Source: Rutpela maculata (Eukaryota; Arthropoda; Insecta; Coleoptera; Cerambycidae). Taken from it: a DNA stretch of 64,000 bases. The notes under the pieces are model-generated. The model saw only the letters and a program-made list of their open reading frames with translations, ran no database searches and was not told where the DNA came from. Shown in pieces: positions 11,362 through 23,384 of this stretch. The first letter of the stretch is position 1. Every line of letters starts with the position of its first letter. Made by a program: the position numbers and the translations under genes. The stretch covers positions 109,872,427-109,936,426 of the forward strand of contig OW386293.2 of the NCBI GenBank assembly GCA_936432065.2, written 5' to 3'.

Positions 11362-11645
11362 ATGGAAAATGTATTAAGTGAAATTGAGCGGAACAGAGAG
11401 TCGACACGTAAGCTAGTTGAACTCTTCCGTGAGAAGCCCATGCGTTGGGACCCAACATGCCGTTAATATAAAGACAGGAACAAAAAGCATGATGCGTGGA
11501 TGGACATCGCTAGAGAACTGCGTAGTAGCAAAATCGAGGTTGAGAAAAAAATGAGGTGCTTGTTGGGATAGTTTCAGCGTGAATAAAAAAACAGAAAAGT
11601 GGATCAGGAGCAGACGAAATGAAGTCCAAATGGTACGCTTTCAAA
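11362..11645 (+). pseudogene. MADF (Myb/SANT-like) domain remnant
   Basis: Starts at an ATG at 11362 and reads RKLVELFREKPMRWDPTCR, stop, YKDRNKKHDAWMDIARELR, then VEKKMRCLLG, stop, FQRE; the next motif, GADEMKSKWYAF, is in another frame. The aromatic/basic spacing is that of the MADF DNA-binding domain, common in insect transcription factors and in the second protein of PIF/Harbinger elements. Stops at ~11464 and ~11570 and a frameshift make it non-functional. Confidence 0.65.
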
Positions 11646-12026
11646 CTTCTACTTTTTATAAAGATAAAACTTAAAGCTCCCATCACATCGAATTTCCAAA
11701 TTTAAAGGATCCCTGTCATTCCTTTTTAGATCATATTAAAGATTACTTCCACACTATCTGACAGTATCTGTATCTAGCTAATAACGACGGTCGCATCCAA
11801 TATCTGCGTCTTTATTTTGCTAAAACGACACAAGCTGCTGCCGCCAGAATCACTTCCTCTATGGTCGACATATTATACTAAGTATACTGATTGCATCTGC
11901 TGTGATAAAAGTTTAAAAAGCACCGTTTTACCACAAATGTTTTGATGCAAAGTTATATCACATTTGTTAACATAGCTTCTGCTACATATAACATTGCTAT
12001 ATGTTACTAATGTAAACGTAGCTTTA

Positions 12027-12800
12027 GAATAAATCGGAACCGTCATAATACACTTAAATGGAAAACTAAAAATTATACTATAAAAAATATTGACGTTTGA
12101 AATGTCACTTGTTTGGTATCGTTGGATTCAAAAAATTATGCAGAATTCAAAAATGCAATAATATACAGGGTGTTCCATTTATGCGTCACTTCCGGCGAAA
12201 CCGGTGAAACCGGAAGTAAAAAAAAATCACTTGTACGTCAAAATGTGTCGCTTATAATGTATATAGGCTATCTTAAATTTCAATCAATTATATTCAAAAT
12301 TAAAGGAGAAAAGCGGGGTTTAACATAATCCTGTTACATCCGATATATCAATAGTTCTGTGTAAGCAGTAAATGCAGTATGGATACTGAATATAATAAAT
12401 ATTTTCTTTAAGTTGTGTATTTAATATAAATAGCACACAAACGCTTTCGTAATAAGCTTTGAGAAAGGAAAGAGATTCTGTTTCCGAAACGTCACCAAAA
12501 TACGTTATTTTTATATTTTTGTTCTTATTCATTATTTGTCAAAAAACGCCATCTAACTTCTCCTTTAACGTAAAAGTCACAGGCGTAGAAGTTATTTTCC
12601 AGCAAAATTGTATTATTTTGTAGATTTCACGGACATTGTTTCAGAAGGAAATACATGCGGCGAAGGATCCCAACAAGAAACACAGAAAAAAAGTTTGAGA
12701 CATATACCTTAAAAACTAAATGCTTAAATACTAAATGTTTTTTAAAATAAAATCTTTAACTGTGATCTGTATTACTAAAACTATCATCCATTCATAGATC
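12027..12800. other. Unassigned stretch with a CAGGGTGTTCC motif
   Basis: ACAGGGTGTTCCATTTATGC at 12166-12185 resembles the tip of the element at 54683-55015, followed by a CCGGCGAAACCGGTGAAACCGG run. No matching inverted end was found, so it may be half an element. The rest is A+T-rich with no gene. Confidence 0.4.
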
Positions 12801-13869
12801 GGGAGCTAGGTGGCTTTTTCGGCAGCTCATCGTTTTATGAACTTTGAGATATTTTTATGGTTTAATGGATGATAACGATTCATAAAATCGACTTCTGGCG
12901 GGGCACCTCCTGTCAGAAGCGTCACGAACACTGTTTAAACATCAGTGAAATCATGTCATCGTTACAAGGCTCATTTTTTTTGTATGTACACATTTTATGT
13001 TTAGAATAAATAAAATAAGATCGCCAGAAAGTGTGGGCCGTCAGGAGGTGCAGCCAGAAAGGTAATAATGATACAATACATCTGAGGCACGGTACGAAGT
13101 CAAGTTAGCCGAAAGTGTTAAATTCCTGTATATTTAAGAGCCTATGTTACTTTTGTTGACACTAAGAACTTTACGGGGAGGCTATTCTATTGTTGAAGGA
13201 GCTTATATTTACGTTTTAAAAAGGAGCCAGAATTTGTAACGATGAGTTTAGAGTTCTGGGATGAATATGCGAGAAAAAATCCAATTTTCTTCAAAAATCC
13301 TAAACATTTTCTTTCTGGCTAGCTTTAATGATGAGAGTTTCTTTCTGGGAATTTTTTTCTGTGTTCAAAACATTTAAATAAACATGCTCAACCTTAAAAA
13401 AGTTTGTAACGATCATGTTATATAACTCCGTTTTTTTACCTCTTTGACCTTTCTGGTTACGCCCGTGATGGCCCACACTTTCTGGCGATGTTATTTTATT
13501 CATTCTAAACATAAAATTTATTTATTTATTTATTTATTTCTCAAACAGATAAATCTAATTACAAGAGAAATATAGAAACAACTTACATTAAATATAATAA
13601 CAATTACATTAATTATAATAATATTCTAGCTTCAAAGCTTAAACGTACAATAATAACATTTAAATATATTTTACAATTCAAATTTTGTGGGAGAAAGATC
13701 TATCAAGGATTGACATGAAAAATAACACATCTAATCAAGAGACGAGGAGATATAGTTCAATCTAAATTTAAAATAAAACTGTTAAGTAGCTGATTAAACT
13801 TTTTGGAGGGGAGAGCAAAATTTAACTCAGACAACATAAATGCATTATTTCTGACTTTTAAAATGGTAA

Positions 13870-14460
13870 TCAGAGGCGATGAAATGTTTGTAGTAAGCGG
13901 AGGTATATAAAAAACTGTACTAGTCTAGTTTGTTTAGTGGGTATTCTTATGTTTATGCGACTTAAAATACAACTGCAATTTAAGAAATTGTTAAGTATTT
14001 TGTAACAAACAATTATCATGCATTTTTTCCTTCTAGTTTCAAGACTTACAATGCCGAATTCGTTCCGTAAAGCTGCTGTACGTATAAAGTTATAATCTGG
14101 ATATGATCCATATTTCCTCAAGTACAGATATCTCAGCATTTTGTTTTGTACTTTTTCTATGATATAATTATACTTGAAGTAAAACGGGTGCCATATTACG
14201 GATGCGTATTCCAGAATTGGTCTCACTAAACTATTATACAATTTTGACATTGTGGTGATATTTTTAAATTTGCTGGACTGTCTTATTACAAAACCTAACA
14301 CACGTAGTGCTTTTAATGATACATATGATATATGCTCGTTAAAACACAGTTTATCATCATAATAAACACCCAGATCCTTAATTTTTCTTATTCTTGGTAT
14401 ATTTTTATCATCCATTGTGTAATCATAATTTACTTGATGGCGTTTACGCGTACATGACAT
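13870..14460 (-). pseudogene. LINE ORF2 C-terminal part
   Basis: Continues the LINE after one or more frame breaks. It begins with MSCTRKRHQVNYDYTMDD, followed by IRKIKDLGVYYDDKLCFNEH (the thumb-region 'DLGV' block), VRPILEYASVIWHPF and KVQNKMLRYLYLRKYG. These are the standard post-RT motifs of Jockey/CR1-type LINEs. It ends at 13870, about 330 bp before the (TTTA)n tail; that interval is the 3' UTR. Confidence 0.75.
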
Positions 14461-14508
14461 AACGGCGCATTTAGAAATATTGAAATGCAGATTATTATCA
14501 ATACTCCA

Positions 14509-15987
14509 TTAAAAAATTTGGTTAATGTCTTGCTGCAATGCCTGGCAGTCATTTAAATTTTCTATTTTTTTATAAAGTTTCATATCGTCGGCAAATAACA
14601 GGCAACTGGAACTTTTTAATACTTTAGGTATGTCATTGATGAATATGAGGAACAACAGTGGTCCTAAGTTAGAGCCCTGTGGCACCCCAGAATTTGCAGT
14701 GAATTTTCCTGAGGTTTTACCAGCGAATTTGACGGAAAATGTACGATTTTGTAAATATGATGAGAAAAATTTTAGAGTGTTAGAGGTCGCACCAAACCCA
14801 CAAAGCTTCCCCAAAATGACGTCATGGTCCACCTGATCAAATGCTTTTTTAAAATCGGTGTAAATTATATCGACTTGATTTTTCTGGTCCAAGTGTTCCA
14901 TAACTTCAGTTGAAAAAACCAATAGGTTTGTTACTGTTGATTTTTTTTCTACGAATCCATGTTGTTCCTCACATATATTTGAACGCACATCATTCCATAA
15001 TTTTGCATAGATTATATGTTCCAATAGTTTGGCCATTGGCGAAAGCACTGCTATAGGTCTATAATTTTCTCCTTGATAAACGTTTCCGGACTTGTGGATT
15101 GGCGTTACACACACTTCTTTCCACAAGTCCGGAAACGTATTTGTTTTTAATGCTAAATTAAATATAAACAGTAGAGACATTTCTAGCCACATTGCACATC
15201 CTTTAATTATATATGGCGGTATCTTATCAGGTCCTGCCGACCTCTTAGGTTTCAGCTTTTTTACAGCATCCCTATAATCATTCGACGTAATTCTACCTAA
15301 GTTTATTACATCGCAATCAGTTTTAGTATTAATATTTACATTATAGGACGCCGGTACATCACTGTACACAGAATAGAAATATTGTGCAAAGCTTGTGGCT
15401 ACATCTTGCGGCGCTACGTTTAGGCCATTAAACTCCATAGCATGTGGCGACTCGGAATTTTTCTTATTTTGTCTAGTATACGTCCAGGACGCTTTAACAT
15501 TATTATCTATGTTTTGTTCAGTTTGTTCCAAAAATGTGTTATAAGCTGCCTGAGTAAGCGATTTTAACTTTTTACGCTCTTGTATATACATATTATTATG
15601 AAAATCCGATATGTGCCTACGTTTTCTGTATTTATTTTTATTTTTAAGTGACTTTTTCATATCTGCATTAAACCATATGGGAAATTTTCTGAGTTTAACA
15701 TTTTTTATAGGCACAGTTTCATCTATAATGGAATAAAAGATGCTGTAAAATAGCCCGAGCGCCTCATTAACGTTATCTGTCCTGTACAAAGGGGACCAAT
15801 CAGCATCCCGCACTAACAGGGATAGTTTAAAAAAATCGCAGTTTTTAAAATCATAATAACTACTCCCAGACTCCAAATTGTTACTTAACGAATCAGCAAT
15901 TGCCAGTGCAGGATGATGCTGGTCCTCCTTGAGCAGCGCCTCATCTGCTCCGGTTACCCCACAGTTATTTTTATTTCCTTTGTTAAT
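14509..15987 (-). CDS. LINE ORF2: reverse transcriptase (partial)
   Basis: An uninterrupted frame of ~490 codons, with 16 further codons running out into the flanking foldback arm, so the apparent ATG at 16035 is not the LINE's own. Visible RT blocks: AGPDKIPPYI (14/15-kb junction of the N-terminal part), VTPIHKSGNVYQGENYRPIA, YTDFKKAFDQVDHDV with the first catalytic Asp, GVPQGSNLGPLLFLIFINDI, and LLFADDMKLY with the catalytic Asp pair. The order and motifs fit a non-LTR RT of the Jockey/CR1 type. The catalytic residues are intact. The frame ends at a stop at 14509-14511, ~50 bp before the next fragment. Confidence 0.85.
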   Translation of the reverse strand: MNKGNKNNCGVTGADEALLKEDQHHPALAIADSLSNNLESGSSYYDFKNCDFFKLSLLVRDADWSPLYRTDNVNEALGLFYSIFYSIIDETVPIKNVKLRKFPIWFNADMKKSLKNKNKYRKRRHISDFHNNMYIQERKKLKSLTQAAYNTFLEQTEQNIDNNVKASWTYTRQNKKNSESPHAMEFNGLNVAPQDVATSFAQYFYSVYSDVPASYNVNINTKTDCDVINLGRITSNDYRDAVKKLKPKRSAGPDKIPPYIIKGCAMWLEMSLLFIFNLALKTNTFPDLWKEVCVTPIHKSGNVYQGENYRPIAVLSPMAKLLEHIIYAKLWNDVRSNICEEQHGFVEKKSTVTNLLVFSTEVMEHLDQKNQVDIIYTDFKKAFDQVDHDVILGKLCGFGATSNTLKFFSSYLQNRTFSVKFAGKTSGKFTANSGVPQGSNLGPLLFLIFINDIPKVLKSSSCLLFADDMKLYKKIENLNDCQALQQDINQIF

Positions 15988-16180
15988 TAAGACACACAAA
16001 ACAAAATTGGCTTTGTAACGATGATATAATTTCACTGATTTTTATATCTTGAACCATGGCCAACTCGACGGGCTGACATATGCCAGAAGTCTATTTTGTC
16101 GTTATTTAAGTTCGATAGAATTAATGAGCGCATAGAAAATGCTTGTAACGATGAGTGTCCGAAAAAGCCACTTAGCTCCC

Positions 16181-16891
16181 GCACCATCAATATGGTTTCA
16201 AAGATCCAAATAGAAAATACTGCATTATAATTAAACTCTTCGCTGTTTTGCATTAAATTCATTTCAGAGCATCACACAACGTGTCTACTACCTACTAACA
16301 CACAGATCTAGCCATTCGAATGGGCAAATGACGACATTAGCAACGATCTCTTCCATAATAACCGACATAAATTCCTAACTTATTCCGCTGCGCATACGAA
16401 ATCACGAGATAGCGATCAACGTAGTCCCCTTCGGGCGATCTACTGCAATTTGCCGATACCTGATGGTAAAAATGTCACTTCACTTTTCCCCGCCGAGGAT
16501 ATGTTCGGGGGAGATAGCTAATTTAACTGGTTTCTATTCTCATGTGAAGATAATTCATTTAAGTTATAAGATGTTATTTTATTCCGATGATGTGAGTCTA
16601 CTTGTGCTCTTTTATTATACCAACATCAAATAAATTCTTCTGTGTAGACAAGGTGTTTTTAAGAAAATTTAGTAAATTTACGATAGGCACACAATCTATT
16701 AGGTATGTATTATGTATGTATGTATTATGTATTGGTTTAAAAATAAATGTTTGTTGCGATGTAGTTCCTCAGGCCCGAAAGTGAAAATCAGCTTAAAAGT
16801 GTAATCTGGGAGAAACCAATAGCAGGATTGACATCATCTTCCTTGTGATTTAAAGTTTTTAAGAAATACTTCTGAATTCTGTTCTGTTTAT
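16181..16891. other. Unassigned, possibly unique sequence
   Basis: Includes a less A+T-rich stretch at 16330-16520 with no repeat partner in the window and no long coding frame. Nothing recognised. Confidence 0.4.
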
Positions 16892-16916
16892 AATAGAAAA
16901 GATCAACTAATTGACG

Positions 16917-18529
16917 GTTGAGTGGGATAGTCGGAGTGAACGGATGTGTATCTGAAACTCTCCTAATTAAAATTCGAAAATACCGGGTAGAAGTGCGTTA
17001 AATTCGATAAAGGTCAGGTGAATTGTAGCTAAAAAAATTCCGCGTAAATCGTTGTGCGATAACAAAAGAGCAAAGTTGAAATATTTGAAAATAACTAATA
17101 CAGAGTTAATTAGTGGCAATCAGTGTGGTGCATAAAGAAACGAGCTTAAAGGAACGAGTATATAAACAAACGACTCGACCCAGGCAATACATAGAGAAAA
17201 TATAAGAGCTAAGTACCATTAAATTTCTAATTAAAACCATTGAAGTGTTTAGATCCAATCCCTTGAAAGTCGACATCTGTCGACAAATTTATGACAGCAA
17301 TGAATTATTGAAGTGAGGCCATAATATCCCTGTGTAAACCTCCAAGTAAATTATAACAATATTCAAATGAATTTAAATGAATTTAATTTAAATTATACCC
17401 GAAATAAACAATAATGTATTTTTCGTAAAGCATAACCAAATAGTTCTTTGATAATTATTAAAAATACTCAAACGAATTTAATATAAATTAAACCCAGAAT
17501 AATCAAATGCATTACTTTTAAAGTATGGTCACAGCACTTTTTTAAAAAATTTCAAGTGAGGTTTTTCATAATTATTAAAAGTATTTAAACGAATTTAATT
17601 TAAACTAGAAATAACCAATTAGGCATTGTTGATATACTGCGTCAAAACTGAATTCTCACAGCACTTCAAGAGGTACGCGTAGTGTATGCTTCTTTCAGAA
17701 AAACGGAATTTTTTAAGAAAACGCACACATACGCCGATGATCTCCTAATCGCCGCAGGACACATCTGGACTGAAAACAAACTTCAAGAAAAGCCTAATAA
17801 TGGAGCGAGACCCGTCAACAGAGAGAGTTGGACCAGTGGAGACGAACACAAAATAAATGAATACTCCTTAAGAACAATGAACAAATTGAAGTACCTACTA
17901 ACAGACATGACGAACCAACTGGAACGAAGAGAAATGATAAAGGAGAGAATAAAAACGGCATACAGAGTCACAAGGGCAATCATACCGTTCACTGAGAAAA
18001 ATAAACTATCATGGGACCTTACCAAATGTATGTACATAGCCGTCAAGCGGCCAACGATGACATATGGAGTCAAAAAACGTGGCAACAGCAAAAGCCAACA
18101 GAAGAAGTTTTTGAGAAGAGCAGAAAGGAACATGGACATAAAATCATAAACACTATTAGGAGGAAAGACAATTAAAAAAAGGATACAAATGTATGCAATG
18201 AAGTACTGGGGACATACCCAAAGGGACCTTGAAGACCCTACTGAAGAAAGCACTGAACATCAACAAACTAAAAATAGGGGCACAATGCTACAGCGGAGAA
18301 CAACAAGAAGAGGCAGAAGTCCAATAATACAAAAAGGGAGCTTAAACGCTCCCTCACGACACAATGCGGTAACGCATGTCACAAATACCTACACCTCCCA
18401 TCCCACATTCTTTTACCATACGCCACAGGCATGACCTTAGTCCAATCCAGCGTGGATGTAGCACGACCAGCTGTATAACCCTGGGAGTTGCAGCAATGCC
18501 TACCGCACGCTGGTAAATCAATCAATCAA
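16917..18529 (+). mobile_element. RTE-like LINE family, copy 1 (internally deleted)
   Basis: Bounded by direct repeats of 25 bp (16892-16916 and 18530-18554; 23 of 25 identical), as expected for a LINE. The 5' region (16935-17650) matches copies 2 and 3 (GGTGAATTGTAGCT…ATTCCGCG at ~17008). The 3' end (18340-18515) carries GGGAGCTTAAACGCTCCCTC and an ATCA-repeat tail. Most of ORF2 is missing; only an RT C-terminal part remains. Confidence 0.8.
17682..18149 (+). pseudogene. Fragment of LINE reverse transcriptase (C-terminal half)
   Basis: Opens with a 5' UTR-derived stretch and picks up at THTYADDLLIAAG, the catalytic YADD block. KERIKTAYRVTRAI and RPTMTYGVK follow, the spacing seen after the catalytic core in RTE-type and related LINEs. 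The upstream RT palm, fingers and endonuclease are absent. A second frame from 18189 (YAMKYWGHTQRD) continues the C terminus. Part of copy 1. Confidence 0.7.
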
Positions 18530-20141
18530 AATAGAAAAGACCAATTAATTGACGAATATTCCAATTGAGATCGAATGAAAGATTGAAATAGTAGTTTCAG
18601 TGTGTTAATGTAATTAAAATTATGAGAACACCGTAAATAGAGATGGAGATTTATTCATCTTTAAAAGTTTAGACAGGATGTATATAACTTATCAAACTAG
18701 TCAATTACAATTATAAAAACTTACATTAAAAAATACAAATAGGTAGACTATTTAAAATCAACACGGACACAATATAATGATTGATAGTCGTTTGTACCTG
18801 AAATAAAACAGGTGAATTGTAGCTCAAAAAATTCCGCGCAAATCTATACGTCATAACAAAAGCACAAAGTTCAAATAGAATTAATATTTGAAAATAAGTA
18901 ATACAGAGTTATTTAGTGACCAGTGCTGTGTGTAAAGAAACGAAAAGAACATAAACAAATGACCCAAGACAGGCAAAGAAAGATAAGTACTCCTCATTTT
19001 AAGTATATTTATAACCATTGAAGTGTTTAGGCCCATCAAGCCTGAAGAGTCGACATTTGTCGACAAGCTTATGGGGCAATAAATTGTTGAAAATACCATG
19101 ATATCCCTCTGTAAATCCTCAAGTAAATTATTTTTAACCATTATAAAAATATTCAAATTAATTTGATTTGGATTGTACCCGAAATAATCAATAACTTAGT
19201 GTTCGTAAAGTATATACAATTTCTTATGTTAACCTTCAAATAATCTTTTTTCGTAATTATTAAAAACACTTAGGCGAATTTAATATAAATTGAACCCGTA
19301 ATAACCAAATGCAATACTCTTAAAGTATGGTCATAATATTTTCTTAGGTAAATTTTCAAGTGAGAGTTTTCAGGTCGAAATTATATTGGTTGCCAACTCT
19401 CTTTCAGTGCAAAGAAATGAAAAAAGAGTAACAAAAACCGATGCTAAGTGAAAAATTCTACACAGTGGTACATATTAGCATAACACACGTAATGATCAAA
19501 TGCATTACTCTTAAAGTATGGTCATTATATTTTCTTAGGTAAATTATCAAGTGAAGCTTTTCAGGTTAAAATTGCGCTCGTTGTTAAGTGAAAAAGCCTA
19601 CATTATATTTCACACTAAAAATGGGGAGACCGTGTTATACGTGAAAAACAACAACCAAGAGGATCATGAATAAACTGGGAAAGGACCAAACATACTGGGA
19701 AAGAAAAGCGAGGGGGAAAAATGAACTCCACAAAGAAATCACAGCGATATATTCTACCAGAACCAGAAACCGAGGAATCAGAAAACCCAGAAGGAGAAGA
19801 AGAAAATCTGTAGAGGCAGAAACATAAAAAGAGGAGCATAAACATTAAATAACGAACACAATGCGGCAACGCATTGGACTTGTCAACTTGCTGTCTAGGC
19901 GACCAGACGTGCCTTATAATGCTTTGTCACCAATGGATACTCATAAAAGTTTATAAAAGTTAAATAGTGACAACGTGTAGAAGATATATTTAAAGTAAAA
20001 TAATATATATCTCGGAACATTTTCAGTAATTGATAAGAAATAATAGTTAGTGTTTAATTGGGTATACAAACCAAAACTTTACACAGTGCTTCCCCTGTAA
20101 TGCAGTAAATCATAGTATATATAGGCAGTGAAATTGTGCCA

Positions 20142-20567
20142 GGCCACAGAAGAAGAAACAATCAGAATGTAAAGTCGGCAAAAATCCTTTGATTTCGTTG
20201 TTGTAAATTTCCGCCACACTTTTGTTGGGAAGTTCAGGACAGTACTTAATATTTTTTACCCTTTCTAGGAACGGCCCGGTAGAGAGTCAGAAAACCTGTG
20301 AAACATTAGATGAAGACAAATAATATTTGTTTTAGATTTTCAATATTTCTTAACTAGTTAGGCGGCAACATGATACAAACTGTATCACGAGGCGAGATCC
20401 CGCCCCACGCCATTTGTCGCAGACGATCCAGTTACAGAAGAAATCCGTAATCCGGGCCTGTCACAATTTTTTACAATTCCGTCCGAGATTGACAGTGCGC
20501 GATGTATATGCGCGAACTTTTCCCGCCAATGAGAGATTGTATTTTGATTGTTTCTTCTTCTGTGGCC
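20142..20567. mobile_element. 426-bp TIR element nested in LINE copy 2
   Basis: Left tip GGCCACAGAAGAAGAAACAA and right tip TTGTTTCTTCTTCTGTGGCC are perfect inverses. The interior has moderate G+C with no gene. A target duplication is not clear. MITE-like. Confidence 0.7.
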
Positions 20568-20699
20568 AGGCGGCAAAGAGGAGAAAGAAATCAGTAATAA
20601 CCGAAGACAGGACTGTCTATATGGAGCGTTAGTTAGTGGAACATTAGTTAGGAGGAGAAAACATAACAACCCCGGCACACATCAACGCTATGAAAAATC

Positions 20700-21060
20700 A
20701 ACAAAAATGTCCATTATACTATTAGGAGACTTTAATGCACATATAGGAAAAGACGATCAGACGGAGGAGGACAAAATCATCATAGGAAAAACTTTACTCC
20801 ACACATGGCATAAGGAAAATGGAAACGCGCTGAAAAACCTAGCACACATGTTTGACTTAACAATAAGAAATACATGGAGCAAAAGTCAAACCTGGAGTAA
20901 TGGAAGCTCAATCACACAAATAGACCATATCCTGGTAAGCAGAGAGATAAGGGAAAGGATCAAGAAGGTTAAAACAAAAAGGACAGCAGAAATCCTACTG
21001 AAGAAAGCGCTAACACTGAACAGCAGCAAACTAAAAATAGGGAGACCATGTTACACGTGA
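20700..21060 (+). pseudogene. LINE AP-type endonuclease fragment
   Basis: Reads SIILLGDFNAHIGKD (20708-20752), GNALKNLAHMFDLTIRNTW and SITQIDHILVS (to ~20940). These are the GDFN and IDHI/L blocks of the C-terminal half of the exonuclease-endonuclease-phosphatase domain of RTE-like LINEs. The frame then passes directly into the family's 3' segment (KIGRPCYT near 21050), so everything from the end of the endonuclease to the distal 3' region is deleted. Confidence 0.75.
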
Positions 21061-21654
21061 AAAACAACAATCGAGAGGATCATAAACAAATTGGGAAAAA
21101 AAAGCGAGGGGAAAAATTAATAAAAAAAAAAACATGCGTCATGTGGCTCTCACTGCTGACAACAGCATGACCCAAATCCAACCCAGCATCGGAAATCGAG
21201 GAATCAGAAGACGAAAGAGAATATTCGAAGAAGCAGAAACACAAAAGGAGGAACAGAAACACTCCATATCAAGACACAACATATATTTCACACGAAGATT
21301 CAGAAGAGGTAGATGCCCAGAACCAAAAACACAAAAAATGGAGCTTAAACGCTCCCTCACGACACAATGCGGTGACGCATCTCATAAATACCTACACCTC
21401 CCATACCGTATTACTTTACCATGCGCTATGTGGCTCTCGCTGCTGGCAACAAGCATGACCCTAGTCCAACCCAGCGTGGACGTAGCAGGCCCAGCTATAT
21501 AACCCCGGGAGTGGCAGCAATGCCTACCGCACGCTGCTAAATCAATAAATCAACACGGACACAATATAATGATTATACAGACACAATATACTGATTTTTT
21601 TTACTAATGGTTCAAGAATTCATCCACACATTAGAAACAATTTGAAATAAGATA

Positions 21655-22545
21655 CCTATTTAATTTATTTTTACATTTATACTATCACCATTTTCAAAAA
21701 AGTTTATTTTATTGTAGCATTTTATGCCAATATCGGTAGGAGATTTTTGTCCTATGTCAATTCTAGAGAATGGTTGATGTATAAATTGACTGTTTCTCGT
21801 GTAATGAGAGTGTATTTCATGATTTCTCAAAAATTTGTTCTCATCTGTTCTGATTTGCAAGATGAGCTGCGAAATATAGACATGGTAATTTCAATATGTT
21901 AAGCTTCCTAAAAATTGGCTTACAACTTGTTAATGGATGAGCCTTAACCATACACCTAAGTATTTTCTTTTGATTTATAAAAGCCCTTTCTAAGTAGGCA
22001 GATGAGCCCCAAATGATTAAGGAATACTGCAAAGTTGATTGTTGATTGACCAGACCATAATACTAGTTTTTAGCCTAGTAATTGATACGGTTTCTCTTAA
22101 AGTTCAGATGACATAACAGATACTACTGAGTTTAAAACAAACATTATTTATGTGAGTTTCCCACGTAATTTTTCGATCTATAGTTAAGCCAAGAAATTTC
22201 ATGTTACTTTGTATGGATTTGCCACATAATCTGATTAACATATGGTTAATCCGGATTAATGTTCTTTGTACAGAATTTCATATGAAATGTTTTGTCAGCA
22301 TTAAGTATTAGACCGTGATTATTACACGGAGTTCTTTAGGTGCTAAATTACAATTTTGAGCAAGGTTATTGATATTATTATGACATATTAGAAAGTTTGT
22401 ATCATCAGCGTAAAGAATAGTTTTATCCGAGGTAATGCAATAGTCATTAAGATCGTTAATGAATATTATAAAAAATAAAGGACCCAAAATTGAGTCCTGT
22501 GGTACTCCCAGCACTACCTTCTTTATGGAAAATATTAATTTTTTT
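21655..22545 (-). pseudogene. Second LINE remnant (RT and C terminus)
   Basis: On the minus strand: VPQDSILGPLFFIIFINDL (22510-22450; the usual PQG glycine is Asp), then TILYADDTNFL (22430-22390, catalytic pair present). After frame breaks come SLIIWGSS with KILRCMVKAH (22020-21950) and HSHYTRNSQFIHQP (21800-21760). The last two are typical of the C terminus of Jockey/CR1-type LINEs. 5'-truncated at about 22545. Confidence 0.7.
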
Positions 22546-23384
22546 CTAAGCTATGACGACAAAGTGTAAAAATTTGCAGGGATAAGTGTAGCAAGAAAGA
22601 AACCTTTCTATCTTTCGAAATAGATTATCAAATGTATGGGGAAGTAATAAAGATAAAGGTTGTGGTTAACCTTTTTATTTGAATAAACAGAGTGTGAGAG
22701 TTCACTCGGGCACTTAGCTTAGCTAGCTATTAGCAAATACCTTGAAGGAAATTGAACTGATACATACATTTTCAATTATTCATATGTTTATATCTAGTCA
22801 TAAATATAAAGCATAGCTAAAGAAATTCATTACAGAATGCTCCATATTTTTATTACTCTCATTATGCCACAGGGCGCTTCTGTGAAACCGCTCTCTTTTA
22901 TAATTGATCTATTATACTAGTTGCATTAACAATGAATGTTTCGTGTGGACGATGGACACGCGCAATGTACAGTAAGAGGCTAGTGGCGCAACGAGCAATT
23001 TGTTTATATTTGTGTTTAATAAAAACAAATCATTTGTTAACAGAGTGTCTTCGACTTTCCAGGAGCGTTCGAATGCAAAAAATCAATGATTTAAATAGAC
23101 ATATTTACAAATATTTGTTAGGTTTGAGTTTAATTCAATAATTCAATTAATGTAATTAATTCATAGCGTTTGTTTTAACATAAGGATTCTTCTGTTTTTC
23201 TGTAGAATTTTTAACTTGGCAAATACTTAGTGTATTCCAAACAGAAGTTATGCCATTTTACCATGAGAAAGCGAACATTTGCAAAGAGGTTTCTTGCAGC
23301 GATAACCAAAAGGGGGGTTCTTGATCAAACTAAGTGAACCCTAAGCTGCTACTGAATTAACAAAATATCTTGACCGAGATGTGT
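22546..23384. other. Unassigned A+T-rich sequence
   Basis: Short frames only; no repeat partner seen. Confidence 0.4.

Larger units (their letters stand above)
9456..12023. mobile_element. PIF/Harbinger-like element with TTA flanks
   Basis: Left tip AAGGTACGTTTACACTAGTA and right tip (inverted) AGCTACGTTTACATTAGTA match; the arms continue with weaker similarity (GCTATATAGCAG-type motifs) for ~100 bp. TTA lies at 9453-9455 and 12024-12026, fitting the 3-bp target duplication of PIF/Harbinger elements, though the tips differ by one base. It carries a MADF-domain remnant (11362-11645), and MADF/Myb-like proteins accompany this superfamily. A hAT element (9707-11272) is nested inside, and no transposase gene survives. 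Confidence 0.6.
13518..15987 (-). mobile_element. 5'-truncated LINE, (TTTA)n-tailed
   Basis: Read on the minus strand, it starts inside ORF2 after the endonuclease core, runs through reverse transcriptase and a C-terminal domain, and ends in AAATAAAT repeats at 13518-13538. The 5' end coincides with the point where foldback-arm sequence begins (about 15987), typical of incomplete target-primed reverse transcription. A short target duplication could not be picked out in the A+T-rich flank. Confidence 0.75.
12801..16180. mobile_element. Foldback element whose right arm is split by a LINE
   Basis: The left arm runs 12801 to about 13090. It carries GGGAGCTAGGTGGCTTTTTC, GACTTCTGGC, CATCGTTACAAGGCT, TTTTATGTTTAGAAT and CGCCAGAAAGTGTGGGCC. 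The inverse of these blocks appears in two places: 13437-13517 (inner part) and about 15988-16180 (outer part). The gap is filled exactly by a LINE (13518-15987). The outer element is therefore a ~0.9-kb foldback with ~300-bp arms before LINE insertion. Confidence 0.7.
18783..21549 (+). mobile_element. RTE-like LINE family, copy 2 (internally deleted)
   Basis: Exact ~25-bp direct repeats (18758-18782 and 21550-21574, beginning TCAACACGGACACAATATAA) bracket the element. The 5' region (from ~18808) and 3' end (21340-21549, same GGAGCTTAAACGCTCCCTC stem and ATCA tail) match copies 1 and 3. Inside are an endonuclease fragment (20700-21060) and a nested 426-bp TIR element (20142-20567). RT is absent. 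Confidence 0.85.

Noticed and set aside
12166..12220. A second element of the TACAGGGTG type
   Set aside because: Only one end is visible; no CACCCTGTA partner downstream.
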